From the NCBI RefSeq assembly GCF_001583435.1, contig NZ_CP013251.1, positions 1,327,001 to 1,391,000 on the forward strand: DNA of 64,000 nucleotides, written 5' to 3'. The notes below the pieces were generated by a model. It had not been told where the DNA came from. It searched no databases and saw nothing but the letters and a program-made list of their open reading frames with translations. Positions 36,656 through 46,183 of the stretch are shown here, piece by piece. The position numbers were made by a program, and so were the translations under genes. This DNA is from Endozoicomonas montiporae CL-33 (GTDB taxonomy: Bacteria > Pseudomonadota > Gammaproteobacteria > Pseudomonadales > Endozoicomonadaceae). The first letter of the stretch is position 1. The number at the start of each line of letters is the position of its first letter.

Positions 36656-37795
36656 TTAACCACGCTCAGCAATGTTGATGATGACATTGCGCAGCAGTTC
36701 CAGACGCTTGGCAATGGAATCCAGCACCATGAATTCATTGCGGCTGTGCATGGCACCACCAATCGGGCCCAGACCGTCAACGGTAGGAATACCCAGAGAA
36801 CCGGTCAGGTTGGCGTCAGAACCACCACCGACCGCTTGCCAGGTGATCGGCAGATCAATTTCCTTACCGGTTTCTTCGATCAGAGCCATCAGCTTTTCAG
36901 AATCTGCGTTTGGTGTGAAGGCAGGCTTGTAAGCTTTGCGGGTCAGGTTGATGCTGATGCCTTCCAGAGACGGGTTTGCCACCATTTCGGCAATTTTCTC
37001 TTCCAGAGCAGCGTATGCATCGTTGTCCCAGAAACGGATGTCCAGATCGGTCGCTGCAAAATCAGGTACAACGTTGCTACCTGTGCCACCTCTAACAGTA
37101 CCGAAGTTCAGTGTGGTACCGGTTTCGAAGTTGGTTTCCTGGTTCAGGGTGCTGATCCAGTGCGCCAGTTCAGTAATGGCAGATACACCGTTTTCCGGTT
37201 CATTACCGGCGTGTGCGGCCTTACCGTTGAATTCGACAACGTAATGAGCCATACCCTTACGAGCTTTAACCAGAGAACCGTCGGCACGGGCAGCTTCAGC
37301 GACCAGTACGCATTTGCTCTTTTGAGCAATGGCCATAAGCCACTTGTCGGAGAAGGTAGAACCGGTTTCTTCATCCGGATTCATCACGACGGCAATGTTC
37401 AGACGATCCAGAACATCAGCTGGCAGAGAGCTAACCGCCAGAAAAATATTCAGCAGGCCGGATTTCATGTCGGCACAGCCAGGACCATAGGCTTTTTCGC
37501 CGTCGTTGGTCAGAGACCACTCTGCGACAGTGCCTTCAGGGAAAACGGTGTCCATGTGACCGATCAGCATGATGTCAAACTGATCAGTGTCTGGGTTATT
37601 GGTCACCAGAAGACCCGGACCCACTTGCTCGCCGAAGTCTTCACGAGCCACCTGCCAGCCGATGCTTTCATACTTTTCAGTCATCATGTCAGCAATTTTG
37701 GCAACACCTGCCGGTGTGCTGGTACCGCAGTCAATGTTAACCAGTGGCTTCAGTGCTTCGAGGTAGGTCTCAAGATTGAATTCTTTAGCAGTCAT
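36656..37795 (-). CDS. M20 family metallopeptidase (carboxypeptidase G2-like)
   Basis: A 379-residue cytoplasmic-looking dizinc hydrolase. Metal ligands and catalytic residues are in LIGHMDTVFPEG, YGPGCADMKSG, NPDEETGS and the C-terminal GLGPIGGAMHSRNE. The dimerisation domain (about 170-280) with HAGNEPENG is present. The pattern is closest to glutamate carboxypeptidase/carboxypeptidase G2, which removes C-terminal glutamate, but specificity is not certain. I chose ATG 37795; an in-frame start at 37849 would add 18 unconserved residues. It is a single-gene unit with its own terminator. Confidence 0.9.
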   Translation of the reverse strand: MTAKEFNLETYLEALKPLVNIDCGTSTPAGVAKIADMMTEKYESIGWQVAREDFGEQVGPGLLVTNNPDTDQFDIMLIGHMDTVFPEGTVAEWSLTNDGEKAYGPGCADMKSGLLNIFLAVSSLPADVLDRLNIAVVMNPDEETGSTFSDKWLMAIAQKSKCVLVAEAARADGSLVKARKGMAHYVVEFNGKAAHAGNEPENGVSAITELAHWISTLNQETNFETGTTLNFGTVRGGTGSNVVPDFAATDLDIRFWDNDAYAALEEKIAEMVANPSLEGISINLTRKAYKPAFTPNADSEKLMALIEETGKEIDLPITWQAVGGGSDANLTGSLGIPTVDGLGPIGGAMHSRNEFMVLDSIAKRLELLRNVIINIAERG

Positions 37796-38042
37796 TCGGG
37801 ATATAGCCCTTTTGGAATGAGTAACATGTGAAGGGTAATGAATTGCCAACTGTACGCTTTTTGATCTGGGTCAAAAAGTAGTGAGTAGTGCTTTTATTTA
37901 CACGTTTTTGACTCGCTAATGAATGCTTAGGTAGGTGAAATCCCTATGTTTTTGAGGTTGCTTCAGCTGATTAGATTGCTGTTTTCTGCTAGCGGTTATT
38001 TGTATGCCCGCAGCTGGCATTTAGAAGAAGTGTGAGTGCAGT

Positions 38043-38066
38043 GAATGTTCGATTGCACTCACACGG
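38043..38066 (-). terminator. Palindrome downstream of the SUMF1-domain gene
   Basis: The 11-base arm TGCACTCACAC (right, ending near 38061) pairs with GTGTGAGTGCA (about 38031-38041). On the minus strand the second arm is followed by TTCTTCT, so it may end the SUMF1-domain gene transcript. Confidence 0.5.
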
Positions 38067-38080
38067 CGGGTGTTTAAATG

Positions 38081-38926
38081 CTACCCCTCTATATCTCTGG
38101 CCAGCCGGATGCCTATGTGGTTGCCGCGGTCGGCAGGCATGGTATACATGCGACTGGCGGAATGGCACATGTCGGGAGAGTTATCCCACGAGCCACCACG
38201 TAAAATCCGTTGTTGATGGTTAAGACGAGAGCAGCCAGTTTCAATATGTTCGTGACCGTTATAATCACTTCTGTAAATGGAAGAGCACGATTCCCAGACA
38301 TTGCCATGCATGTCATAGAGCCCCCAGGAATTAGCACCAAGACTGCCAACTTCAATGGTGCTGCTGGCTCCCCTGAAGTGCTTGTCGCAGCAATGCATCA
38401 GACGCCTGTCGGGTTTTTTACCATAGTTGAAGTAATGGTTACTGCCTGCACGACAGGCGTATTCCCATTCAGCACCGGTGGGCAGCCGGTGAAGCTCCCC
38501 GGTTTCTTCGGTCAGCCAGTCGCATAAATCCAGACTGTCCCAGAAGCTGACATTGATCACCGGGCGCTGGTCGCCTTCCCAGCCTTCATTGGGAGGAACA
38601 CGCTTTCCGGTGATTCGGCAATATTCATTGTACTGGGCAAAGGTAACCGGTTTTTTCATCAGTTCAAAAGAGGAAACAGAGACACGGTAAAGTCTGTAGC
38701 CTTCACCCATGGTATAAATACCGGACGGGATTGTGACAAAGTCGTCATCAGTAATGAATAAAGAGCCTGCGGCTCTGGCCTGGCTTTCTATCCGGGTTCC
38801 ACAGTTTGAGCAAAACCGGATTCCGGTCTCCAGTTTTTTTCCGCAATGACTGCAAATGTCCGGGTCATAATAGTTTTGGAAATACGTACCATGATCGTTA
38901 TTCTTGTTAGCTTGATGAGTATCCAT
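38081..38926 (-). CDS. Zinc-ribbon plus SUMF1/FGE-like domain protein
   Basis: A 281-residue protein. An N-terminal zinc ribbon (CSHCGKK and FCSNCGTR, about residues 25-45) precedes a SUMF1 (formylglycine-generating-enzyme-like, C-type-lectin-fold) domain at about 65-281, with RLPTGAEWEYACRAGSN, LYDMHGNVWESC and RILRGGSWDN. At the position of the first active cysteine of true formylglycine-generating enzyme there is Asn (GGSWDN), while the second Cys is kept (DMCHSAS), so formylglycine formation is unlikely. No sulfatase or reverse transcriptase is nearby. ATG 38926 has GGAG nine bases upstream. Confidence 0.85.
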   Translation of the reverse strand: MDTHQANKNNDHGTYFQNYYDPDICSHCGKKLETGIRFCSNCGTRIESQARAAGSLFITDDDFVTIPSGIYTMGEGYRLYRVSVSSFELMKKPVTFAQYNEYCRITGKRVPPNEGWEGDQRPVINVSFWDSLDLCDWLTEETGELHRLPTGAEWEYACRAGSNHYFNYGKKPDRRLMHCCDKHFRGASSTIEVGSLGANSWGLYDMHGNVWESCSSIYRSDYNGHEHIETGCSRLNHQQRILRGGSWDNSPDMCHSASRMYTMPADRGNHIGIRLARDIEG

Positions 38927-38935
38927 TTGTAACAA

Positions 38936-39291
38936 CTCCGTTTCCAGCGTAAACAGTTACTTGCTCAAAACTCTTTATTTGGTCGCTATGTATGCTGGCT
39001 GAAGTTGTGCACCTTTAGTTTGGTGTAGGCTGTATGGGTTTTGTGTAGGGTCGGTGAAAATAAACTGGCTTGATCATCTGTCCAATGCCTCGCTATTTTT
39101 CTCTGATGGATAAAGTGCTTTTTCGGCACAAAATTTTTGATTTGTTATTATCTGATGGATTGATTGATATAACCTGAGGCAATTATTATCCAATATAAAC
39201 CTTGCCTTTATATTGAAGCAGGTCATGTTATTCGCAAGTTTGTTCTCGTGGCAGGCTGCTTTTAAACAGATATCCTTACAGGAATGGCAGT
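38936..39291. other. Divergent intergenic region upstream of the esterase gene
   Basis: About 355 A/T-rich bases without a supported ORF. It should contain promoters for the minus-strand SUMF1-domain gene and the plus-strand esterase. Confidence 0.3.
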
Positions 39292-40059
39292 ATGAAACTC
39301 TATTCACGCTCTCAAGGGCAAGGGAGCAACCTGATCAGTATTCATGGACTGTTTGGTTCTCTGGAAAACCTTGGCGGTATCAATCGCAGACTGGCAGAGA
39401 GTTACTGCGTGCACGGCATTGATGTTCGCAATCATGGACGTTCGCAACACACTTCTTCCATGTCCTATTCTGAAATGGCTGCTGACCTGATTGAATATAT
39501 GGATGACCAGAGTATCGGTCAGGCTCATTTACTTGGACATTCTATGGGCGGCAAGATCGTTATGGAAGCGGTACTGCATTACCCTGAACGGGTTCGCAAA
39601 GTGGCCGTGCTGGATATTGCACCTGTGACGTATAATGTTCGTCGGCATGACGATGTATTTGCTGGGTTGAAAGCCATTAATCTTCAGGCTTTGACCAAAC
39701 GCAATGATGCTGATGCTTTACTTGCACAGTACATTCCAGAGGTCGATATCCGGCAGTTTCTGTTAAAGAACCTGTACAGAAAACAAGACGGAATGTTTGA
39801 CTGGCGAATGAACCTGGCAGTGATTGAGCAGTCTTACGAAGCGATTCTTTCAGGACAGCAGACTGAAACACCTTTTTCCGGTGACATTTTGTTTCTCAAG
39901 GGCAGTGACTCCGATTACATTTTGCCAGAGCATCGCGATGAGGTGGTCAGGTTATTTCCGAAAGCCCGCTTAAGAAGCATCCATGGCACAGGGCACTGGC
40001 TTCATGCTGAAAAACCGGATCTGGTGACAAATGCATTGATTCGCTTTTTTGAAGAATGA
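39292..40059 (+). CDS. ybfF: Alpha/beta-hydrolase esterase, YbfF type
   Basis: A 255-residue cytoplasmic hydrolase. The oxyanion region HGLFGSLENLGG, the nucleophile elbow GHSMGGK (about residue 85), and the C-terminal catalytic histidine in HGTGHWLHAEKP are present, with an acidic residue before it. The family hydrolyses short acyl-CoA or acyl esters in vitro; the physiological substrate is unknown. CAGGAATGGCAG gives the ribosome-binding site. It shares a terminator with the convergent gene at 40137. Confidence 0.9.
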   Translation: MKLYSRSQGQGSNLISIHGLFGSLENLGGINRRLAESYCVHGIDVRNHGRSQHTSSMSYSEMAADLIEYMDDQSIGQAHLLGHSMGGKIVMEAVLHYPERVRKVAVLDIAPVTYNVRRHDDVFAGLKAINLQALTKRNDADALLAQYIPEVDIRQFLLKNLYRKQDGMFDWRMNLAVIEQSYEAILSGQQTETPFSGDILFLKGSDSDYILPEHRDEVVRLFPKARLRSIHGTGHWLHAEKPDLVTNALIRFFEE

Positions 40060-40080
40060 CCTACGATGATTATTTTCAGA

Positions 40081-40125
40081 CCAAAAACAGTAAAGCCACC
40101 GTTTAGGTGGCCTTACTGTTTTTGG
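40081..40125. terminator. Bidirectional terminator
   Basis: Twenty-base arms (40081-40100/40106-40125) with one non-Watson-Crick position and a GTTTA loop have A-run and T-run on either side. It serves the convergent esterase and 40137 genes. Confidence 0.9.
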
Positions 40126-40136
40126 CTTAGCTGGGT

Positions 40137-40370
40137 TCAATGTAAGGTTTCGTCATTAAATTCATCAAAATCATCATAGTTTTCATAGCTGTCGGCTAGA
40201 TTTTGACGTAGCTGGTGTTTTTCCCAGTACTCCTCGATACCACGGTTGATAGACTTTGATTTTCTTTTCTTGCAGCGATCTTTTGCAGACTGGGCTTTAC
40301 GGACTTCCTGGCCGCCGTCCCAATAGATTTGATCCTGGTCGTCGTACTGCATTGACCTCACCCTGGACAT
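40137..40370 (-). CDS. Small highly charged hypothetical protein
   Basis: A 77-residue protein with a basic middle (KDRCKKRKSKSINRG) and an acidic end (DSYENYDDFDEFNDE). AAAGGAG lies five bases before ATG 40370, an excellent ribosome-binding site, and it shares the terminator at 40081; both support a real gene. I do not recognise the family. Confidence 0.72.
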   Translation of the reverse strand: MSRVRSMQYDDQDQIYWDGGQEVRKAQSAKDRCKKRKSKSINRGIEEYWEKHQLRQNLADSYENYDDFDEFNDETLH

Positions 40371-40499
40371 AAAGACTCCTTTCTTTACAGCTTCAGGAAC
40401 AACGCAACAGGAATGAAGGCCAACCCCATTGCTCCTATTAATAAATCTAGGCAAGCAGGGGATCTTGCTAATAAGAAAAGCTTATATAGATGTGTGCCT

Positions 40500-41282
40500 T
40501 CAATAGCCTGACGAGGTAAGATCTATGGATTGGGTGTATTCCTGTAAACGAATAACTTCTGTATTCAGGCTGCCATCGGCTTGCAAGTCGATTACGCGGT
40601 AGCCTGGCGACTCGTTGTCGAGGCAGAAATCGTCAGACTTCGGTTTGAACTGAACCGAGGTGGAGGGCGCTGACAATACCTGAATTTTGCCTTTTTTCCA
40701 TTGCTGTACCTGATGAATATGGCCGTTGATCACCACTTTGACATTCGGGTACCGGCTCACTCGTTTCCAGAATGCTTCGCTGTTATGCAGATTAATATTG
40801 TCCAGCCACGGACTGTTGATGGTATAGGCCGGGTGGTGGAAGGCAATCAGGGCATGGTAATCAGGGTGTTTGAGCAGTTGCTGTTCCAGATAATCGAGTT
40901 CTGAGTCAGGCAGAAAACCGTGTATGTCATCGTCCAGATGGGAGTCGAGCAGTAGCAGTTGCCAGTTGCCATGAATAACCGATTTTTCCATGGCTTTCGG
41001 GCAGACGGATTGCATTAGCCCGGTTATATCGTGGTTGCCAGCCAGCCAGTAATAAGGAATGTTCATGGTATCAAGTTGCTGCTTTAACCATTCATAGGAT
41101 GTCTGACTGTCATCCTGGCTCAGATCGCCCGTTACCGTGATGATGTCAATGTTGCTCAGTTGCTGGCGAATATCTTCAAGAATATCAAGCAGACTGCCAC
41201 GGGTATCGACTCCCATCAGGCGACCATCGGGGTGACCGAATACATGACAATCAGAAATCTGTACAACTCGGATTTGATTCAT
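40500..41282 (-). CDS. cpdA: 3',5'-cyclic-AMP phosphodiesterase
   Basis: A 260-residue calcineurin-like phosphodiesterase degrading cAMP in the cytoplasm. Metal-binding blocks are QISDCHVFG, VTGDLSQD, LAGNHDI, AFHHPAY and NGHIHQ. Its place next to yqiB and tolC matches the enterobacterial tolC-nudF-yqiB-cpdA order. An 84-base gap separates it from yqiB. Confidence 0.94.
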   Translation of the reverse strand: MNQIRVVQISDCHVFGHPDGRLMGVDTRGSLLDILEDIRQQLSNIDIITVTGDLSQDDSQTSYEWLKQQLDTMNIPYYWLAGNHDITGLMQSVCPKAMEKSVIHGNWQLLLLDSHLDDDIHGFLPDSELDYLEQQLLKHPDYHALIAFHHPAYTINSPWLDNINLHNSEAFWKRVSRYPNVKVVINGHIHQVQQWKKGKIQVLSAPSTSVQFKPKSDDFCLDNESPGYRVIDLQADGSLNTEVIRLQEYTQSIDLTSSGY

Positions 41283-41366
41283 TCTTTGCTCTGGGCAACG
41301 GGTTCAATGTGACTGTCCGGAAGTGTATCAGGTTTATGGGCAGGCGAGCGTGAAGCAGCCCACGAA

Positions 41367-41816
41367 TCAAATAATTTTCTGATGGACATGACCGCTGCTG
41401 AAGCAGAAGTTCAGCCATTCTGACAGAAAGCGATTCAGCTGCTCTTTTTCATCGGGTAGCAGCATTTTGTCATTGGGGTAGGTGTAGACCGGTTCAAAGT
41501 AACGCAGTTTCTGTACGCTGATCACTTCAGCCATAGAGGCATCATGATAGAGGCGAACCTGCATGGTTGGCAGTGCCAGCCATTGACTCCAGTCTGCTTC
41601 AAAGGTAATGCGAAGCGTTGTCGTATAGCGTGCACGGTTCTGTACCTGGAAATGCATTCGCCCCTGATGCATGCAGTGGCTGACCAGCAGTGTGTATTCA
41701 TCCTGCTGGCTCAGGTCTGGCAGAAGCTTCTGCAGCTTGTGATAATTGCTTTCACAGATGCAGTGTTGCCGAATCAGATTGACCTTATAGGAAGGTTTTT
41801 TCAGGGATTGATTCAT
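41367..41816 (-). CDS. yqiB: DUF1249 family protein YqiB
   Basis: A 149-residue YqiB-like protein of unknown biochemical role. CICESNYHKLQKLLPDL and TMQVRLYHDASMAEVIS are family-typical. It precedes cpdA in the same direction. Upstream, where nudF normally lies, there is instead a short non-coding stretch and an IS5-family element. Confidence 0.9.
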   Translation of the reverse strand: MNQSLKKPSYKVNLIRQHCICESNYHKLQKLLPDLSQQDEYTLLVSHCMHQGRMHFQVQNRARYTTTLRITFEADWSQWLALPTMQVRLYHDASMAEVISVQKLRYFEPVYTYPNDKMLLPDEKEQLNRFLSEWLNFCFSSGHVHQKII

Positions 41817-42109
41817 AAAGCCAAGAATAGTCGAACTTGGGTTCTGGCTCTATGACGCAGAAATCCTGCCAACTTTTGGTGAGCGATATCAGACGTATTA
41901 ACAGACCGTTGGTTTGACAAGTTATACGACGAAATATCAATGTCTTAATGCTGTCTTGTTGTAGCATCAGGGGATTTCTTGACAGGGTAATAAAGTGATC
42001 TAGAATCACTTTTATGTTTCAAAGCAGTTGTTTAATGCTTTTGAAAACATCCTGTTGATTCATGGGTTGTCATGATTCAACAACTTCTCTCTTATGGCTA
42101 AAGGTCTTA
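41817..42109. other. Gap between yqiB and the IS5-family element
   Basis: About 290 bases. I find no nudF sequence in any frame. A 74-codon minus-strand frame (41785-42009) overlaps the yqiB start and has no recognisable similarity, so I do not call it. Confidence 0.4.
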
Positions 42110-42950
42110 GAAGCTGTTCATGATCTTTTGTCTCCGTCATAATTTGACCAATGAGACAAACGTACCCCAGTGATATCAGCCGCAAGCAGTTTGAGCCTAT
42201 TCTTCCTATTCTTGAAAGCGCTCGTAAAACAACCAAACCCCGTACTATCGATCTTTACGACGTATTCTGTGCAGTGCTCTACCTACTTAAAAGTGGTTGC
42301 CAGTGGCGTATGATTCCAAAGGATTTTCCCAAATGGCGAACGGTTTACTCTTATTTTCAGCAATGGAGTGAACTTCGTTATGGCGAAGAACCAAGCTTAC
42401 TCGAGCAGGCTTTAAAAAATCAGGTTGCCGAAGAACGGGCTAAGCAAGGACGACAGAAGAGAACGAGCTTCGCTATCGTCGATGCTCAAAGCGTTAAAAA
42501 CACAGCGTATGCGTTGAATAAAGGCTATGATGCGGGCAAAAAAGTATCTGGAATTAAACGACACATCGTTGTAGACACGCAGGGATTACCTCACGCAATT
42601 ACTATTACTACAGCAGATGTAAACGATAGAACTGGTGCACTGAAAGCTTTTGAAGACAATAGGCCATACTTGTCGAAGGTCGAGTCTGTATTGGTCGATG
42701 GTGGCTATACAGGCCAGCCTTTTGCCAATGCTAATGATGAAATATTGGGTGCCACCGTGCAGGTTGCAAAAAGGAGTGAACTTCATACATTTGCAGTCAT
42801 CCCGAAGCGCTGGGTAGTCGAGCGCTCATTTGCCTGGATAGAAAACTGCCGCCGTTTATGGAAGAATACCGAGCGTAAGCTAAACACTAGCCTTCAATTT
42901 GCGAATTTAGCCTTTTTGGTACTCTTGTTGAGAAGATCGTGAACAGCTTC
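42110..42950 (+). mobile_element. IS5-family element (IS427-like), about 841 bp
   Basis: Terminal inverted repeats GAAGCTGTTCATGATCTT (42110) and its complement at the right end (to 42950) differ at one position. TA dinucleotides flank it (42108-42109, 42951-42952), the duplication expected for the group. It carries one intact transposase gene. Confidence 0.88.
42151..42942 (+). CDS. IS5-family transposase
   Basis: A 263-residue DDE transposase. SGCQWRMIPKDFPKWRTVYSYF is the N-terminal signature, FAIVDAQSVKN the first Asp, VLVDGGYTG the second, and PKRWVVERSFAWIENCRRL holds the final Glu. It is a single intact frame, unlike two-frame IS5 relatives. Confidence 0.95.
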   Translation: MRQTYPSDISRKQFEPILPILESARKTTKPRTIDLYDVFCAVLYLLKSGCQWRMIPKDFPKWRTVYSYFQQWSELRYGEEPSLLEQALKNQVAEERAKQGRQKRTSFAIVDAQSVKNTAYALNKGYDAGKKVSGIKRHIVVDTQGLPHAITITTADVNDRTGALKAFEDNRPYLSKVESVLVDGGYTGQPFANANDEILGATVQVAKRSELHTFAVIPKRWVVERSFAWIENCRRLWKNTERKLNTSLQFANLAFLVLLLRRS

Positions 42951-42952
42951 TA

Positions 42953-43280
42953 AGTACCGGAACAGGTTGTCGGTGTGTGTCACAGGCCCATTTAAAGCCA
43001 TTAAACGACATGCCTTGTATTCTGAAATAGTTTAAATGATTTGAATGAACGACAATTGCAGTTTTGATGGTTGAAACAGAAAACTTATTCAAAAGCATAA
43101 AAAGAATGGTATTGGCCGCTTGTATGAAAAAAAACTCCTCCGGTATCAATTTCTTGTAAACTGTGTTTTCACAGCGAGGTAAAAATCTGTAAATTGCCAA
43201 GATTTAACTTGAGCATCAGAAGCACACCATCCATTATATGCCTGCTCTCGGCCCCACATTTATTCAAGGAATTGGAGACA
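42953..43280. other. Region upstream of tolC
   Basis: About 330 bases without a supported gene. It probably includes the tolC promoter; no clear operator is visible. The insertion of the IS5 element lies immediately before it. Confidence 0.3.
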
Positions 43281-44693
43281 ATGCCCAAATTTTCCCCTAA
43301 TGGTTTTCTGCTGGCGGCCCTGGCTGGCGCCATTTTGAATGTTCAGGCCGCAGAAACCGAATACAACCTGCTGGAAGTGTATAATCTGGCACAAAAGAAC
43401 GATGCCCAACTGGCAGCTGCTCACTATGACATGCAGGCTGTTCAGGAGAAGAAAACCCAGAGTCGTGCGACTCTGCTGCCTAGTCTTACGCTGTCGGCTA
43501 ACACCCAGTACGCAAAGACCAATTCCGAAGTCAGTGGTGGTAAAGACCTGGAAAACAATGGTAACAGTCATGGCTGGGGAGCAACCCTGAATCAGCCATT
43601 GTTCCGTATGGCGAACTGGTACGGTTATGATCAGGCGAAAAGCATCAGTGCCCAGGCTGAGCTGCGTTACTCTGGAGAAGAACAGTCACTGATTTTACGC
43701 ACGTCCGAAGCTTACTTTAATGTGCTGCGGGCAGAAGACAGCCTGATTTCAGCCATTGCCGAAGAAAAAGCGGTTAAACAGCAACTGGATCAGGCACGTG
43801 AACGCTACAATGTGGGCCTGATCGCAGAAACTGATGTACTGGAAGCTCAGGCCGGTTACGATGCTGCCCGGGTTGCACGGATTTTGGGAGAGAACCAGGT
43901 CAGTGTCAGCTATGAATCCCTGCGCACGATTACCAATCATGATATCACTCAGATTGGTGCATTGCAGAAGACAATGCCGGTTAACCACCCTGTACCAGCC
44001 AACACAAGCGACTGGGTAAACAGTGCAGTGTCCGGTAATCTGGCCCTGCAGGTGGCTCGTGAAGGATTGGAAGCCTCTCACAAGAACATCAAGGTTCAGA
44101 AGTCGGGCCATGCTCCTACTGTCGATGCGTTTGCCCGTTACAATTACAACTCCGATCATACATCGAAAGGCACACGACCAGGTGCAGATGGTAACGGTTT
44201 GAATACGGGTAAAGGTGACTCTACGGTTGTTGGCATTCAGTTCAACATGGAACTGTTCGGTGGCGGTGCAACGTCTTCCCGCGTTCGTGAAGCCACGTAC
44301 CAGATGGAATCGGCCCAGCAGAACTTCGACAAGAGTCTCCGTGAAACCAGCTCCAATACCCGCAACCTGTTCCGTACAGTGAACTCCGATGTCGATCGTG
44401 TGGATGCTCGCTGCAAGGGCATTGTATCGTCTGAAAGCGCGTTGAATGCAGTGCAAAGCGGTTATGAGGTGGGTACCCGCAACATTACCGATGTCTTGGA
44501 TGCCCAGAAGAAACTGTTCAGCGCCGAGCGTGATTATCTGAATGCCCGTTACGACTACATTGTTAACACCATGAAACTGAAGCAGGTGGCAGGTACTCTC
44601 AGCCCGACTGATCTGCAGGATCTGAACCAGTGGATCGTGAGTGGTGGAGAGACTGAAGATATGTCCATTCCTGTTCAGTGTCGAGCCAAGTAA
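43281..44693 (+). CDS. tolC: TolC-family outer-membrane efflux channel
   Basis: A 470-residue outer-membrane factor with a signal peptide (residues 1-24, cleavage after NVQAA). Two repeats of the OEP domain are visible, with ARERYNVGLIAETDVLEAQA and its counterpart VQSGYEVGTRNITDVLDAQKKLF. It forms the exit duct for drug and protein export with inner-membrane pumps. ATG 43281 has GGAG nearby and opens the signal sequence; the longer frame adds an unconserved leader. A terminator follows at 44718. Confidence 0.94.
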   Translation: MPKFSPNGFLLAALAGAILNVQAAETEYNLLEVYNLAQKNDAQLAAAHYDMQAVQEKKTQSRATLLPSLTLSANTQYAKTNSEVSGGKDLENNGNSHGWGATLNQPLFRMANWYGYDQAKSISAQAELRYSGEEQSLILRTSEAYFNVLRAEDSLISAIAEEKAVKQQLDQARERYNVGLIAETDVLEAQAGYDAARVARILGENQVSVSYESLRTITNHDITQIGALQKTMPVNHPVPANTSDWVNSAVSGNLALQVAREGLEASHKNIKVQKSGHAPTVDAFARYNYNSDHTSKGTRPGADGNGLNTGKGDSTVVGIQFNMELFGGGATSSRVREATYQMESAQQNFDKSLRETSSNTRNLFRTVNSDVDRVDARCKGIVSSESALNAVQSGYEVGTRNITDVLDAQKKLFSAERDYLNARYDYIVNTMKLKQVAGTLSPTDLQDLNQWIVSGGETEDMSIPVQCRAK

Positions 44694-44717
44694 TAAAGCG
44701 GAATGAAACGTATGACT

Positions 44718-44750
44718 GATAAGCCCTCTTAGTGAGGGCTTATTCTTTTT
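44718..44750 (+). terminator. Terminator of tolC
   Basis: The ATAAGCCCTC/GAGGGCTTAT stem is followed by CTTTTT, 25 bases after the stop. Confidence 0.9.
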
Positions 44751-44921
44751 AATAATTAGAATAAATATATTTAGACCAATAAGGCTTAAATAAGCTCCTC
44801 CATTTACAGGGTGTTACTGTGCTTCACGCTCTCAGGCTTTCTGCGACCTGAGCTTTAGGGTACTCTTGCCAGCACTATTTTCTATTACGGCGAACGTCGG
44901 ACTGTTTATCAGGGAAAACGT

Positions 44922-46124
44922 ATGATTATCAAACCAAAGACCCGCGGCTTTATTTGTACAACCACCCATCCGACAGGTTGTGAGAAAAACGTACGTGATC
45001 AGATTGATTTCGTTAAGTCCCAGCCAGCCATTGAACAGGGGCCAAAGCGTGTACTGGTGGTCGGTTCTTCCAGTGGTTATGGTCTGGCTTCCCGTATCTC
45101 TGCAGCCTTTGGCAGTCAGGCTGCGACCATTGGTGTGTTTTTTGAAAAGCCTGGTACTGAACGTAAGCCTGGCACTGCTGGCTGGTATAACTCTGCCGCG
45201 TTTGAAAAGGCAGCTCACGAAGCAGGTTTGTACGCCAAGAGCATTAATGGCGATGCGTTCTCCCATGCCGCCAAGCAAACAGTGGTAGATCTGATCAAAG
45301 AAGATCTGGGGCAAATTGATTTGGTCGTTTATTCACTGGCATCTCCGGTGCGTAAACTGCCGGATACCGGCGAAGTCATCCGCTCGTCCCTGAAACCAAT
45401 GGGTCAAACTTACACTGCAACAGCGGTTGATACGAACAAAGACGTTTTGTTTGAAGCCAGTGTTGAGCCTGCCACCGAGCAGGAAGTAAAAGACACAGTA
45501 ACAGTAATGGGTGGAGAAGACTGGGAGCTGTGGATGAGCGCTTTGTCTGAAGCAGGTGTATTGGCTGAAGGTTGCCGAACCGTTGCTTACAGCTACATTG
45601 GCACCGAGATCACCTGGCCTATCTATTGGCACGGGGCACTGGGACAGGCAAAAATGGATCTGGACCGTGCTGCTAACGCTTTGAACGACAAGCTGGCAGC
45701 CATTAATGGCGGAGCCAATGTAGCGGTGTTGAAGAGTGTTGTCACCCAGGCATCTTCTGCCATTCCGGTGATGCCACTTTACATTGCCATGGTGTTCAAG
45801 AAGATGCGCGAAGAGGGTGTGCACGAAGGCTGTATCGAACAGGTATGGCGTATGATGTCTGACCGCCTGTATCGCACCGATGGCAATGTACCCACTGACG
45901 ACGAAAACCGTCTGCGTCTGGATGACTGGGAACTGCGTGACAATATCCAGCAGCACTGTAAAGATCTGTGGCCGCAGCTGACCAATGAAAACCTGTCAGA
46001 ACTGACGGATTACCGTGAGTACAAGGAAGAGTTTCTGAGCCTGTTTGGTTTTGGTCTGGATGGCATCGATTATGAAGCTGATGTGAATCCGGCGGTTGAG
46101 TTTGATGTAATCACCCTTGACTAA
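44922..46124 (+). CDS. fabV: Trans-2-enoyl-ACP/CoA reductase FabV
   Basis: A 400-residue NADH-dependent enoyl reductase, the last step in fatty acid elongation. The N-terminal cofactor site [15 protein letters not shown] and the catalytic Y-x8-K in [10 protein letters not shown] are present, as is the conserved [21 protein letters not shown] start. FabV replaces or backs up FabI and confers triclosan tolerance in other bacteria. The hairpin at 46149 ends the transcript. Confidence 0.97.
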   Translation: MIIKPKTRGFICTTTHPTGCEKNVRDQIDFVKSQPAIEQGPKRVLVVGSSSGYGLASRISAAFGSQAATIGVFFEKPGTERKPGTAGWYNSAAFEKAAHEAGLYAKSINGDAFSHAAKQTVVDLIKEDLGQIDLVVYSLASPVRKLPDTGEVIRSSLKPMGQTYTATAVDTNKDVLFEASVEPATEQEVKDTVTVMGGEDWELWMSALSEAGVLAEGCRTVAYSYIGTEITWPIYWHGALGQAKMDLDRAANALNDKLAAINGGANVAVLKSVVTQASSAIPVMPLYIAMVFKKMREEGVHEGCIEQVWRMMSDRLYRTDGNVPTDDENRLRLDDWELRDNIQQHCKDLWPQLTNENLSELTDYREYKEEFLSLFGFGLDGIDYEADVNPAVEFDVITLD

Positions 46125-46148
46125 CAAGTCTTTTGCAGACTCTAAATT

Positions 46149-46183
46149 GAAGCTCCTGATGGAGCTTCTTTTGTATTTTGTAT
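46149..46183 (+). terminator. Terminator of fabV
   Basis: The GAAGCTCC/GGAGCTTC stem with a TGAT loop is followed by TTTTGTATTTT, just before the ISKra4-type element. Confidence 0.88.

Noticed and set aside
36650..37831. 393-codon + strand frame opposite the M20 peptidase
   Set aside because: The minus-strand gene has all metal-ligand motifs and its own terminator; the opposite frame has no recognisable domain.
38081..38926. Variable protein of a diversity-generating retroelement
   Set aside because: The SUMF1/lectin-type fold fits, but no reverse transcriptase or template repeat is present nearby.
41785..42009. 74-codon minus-strand frame upstream of yqiB as a nudF remnant
   Set aside because: It overlaps yqiB and shows no Nudix motif or similarity to NudF.
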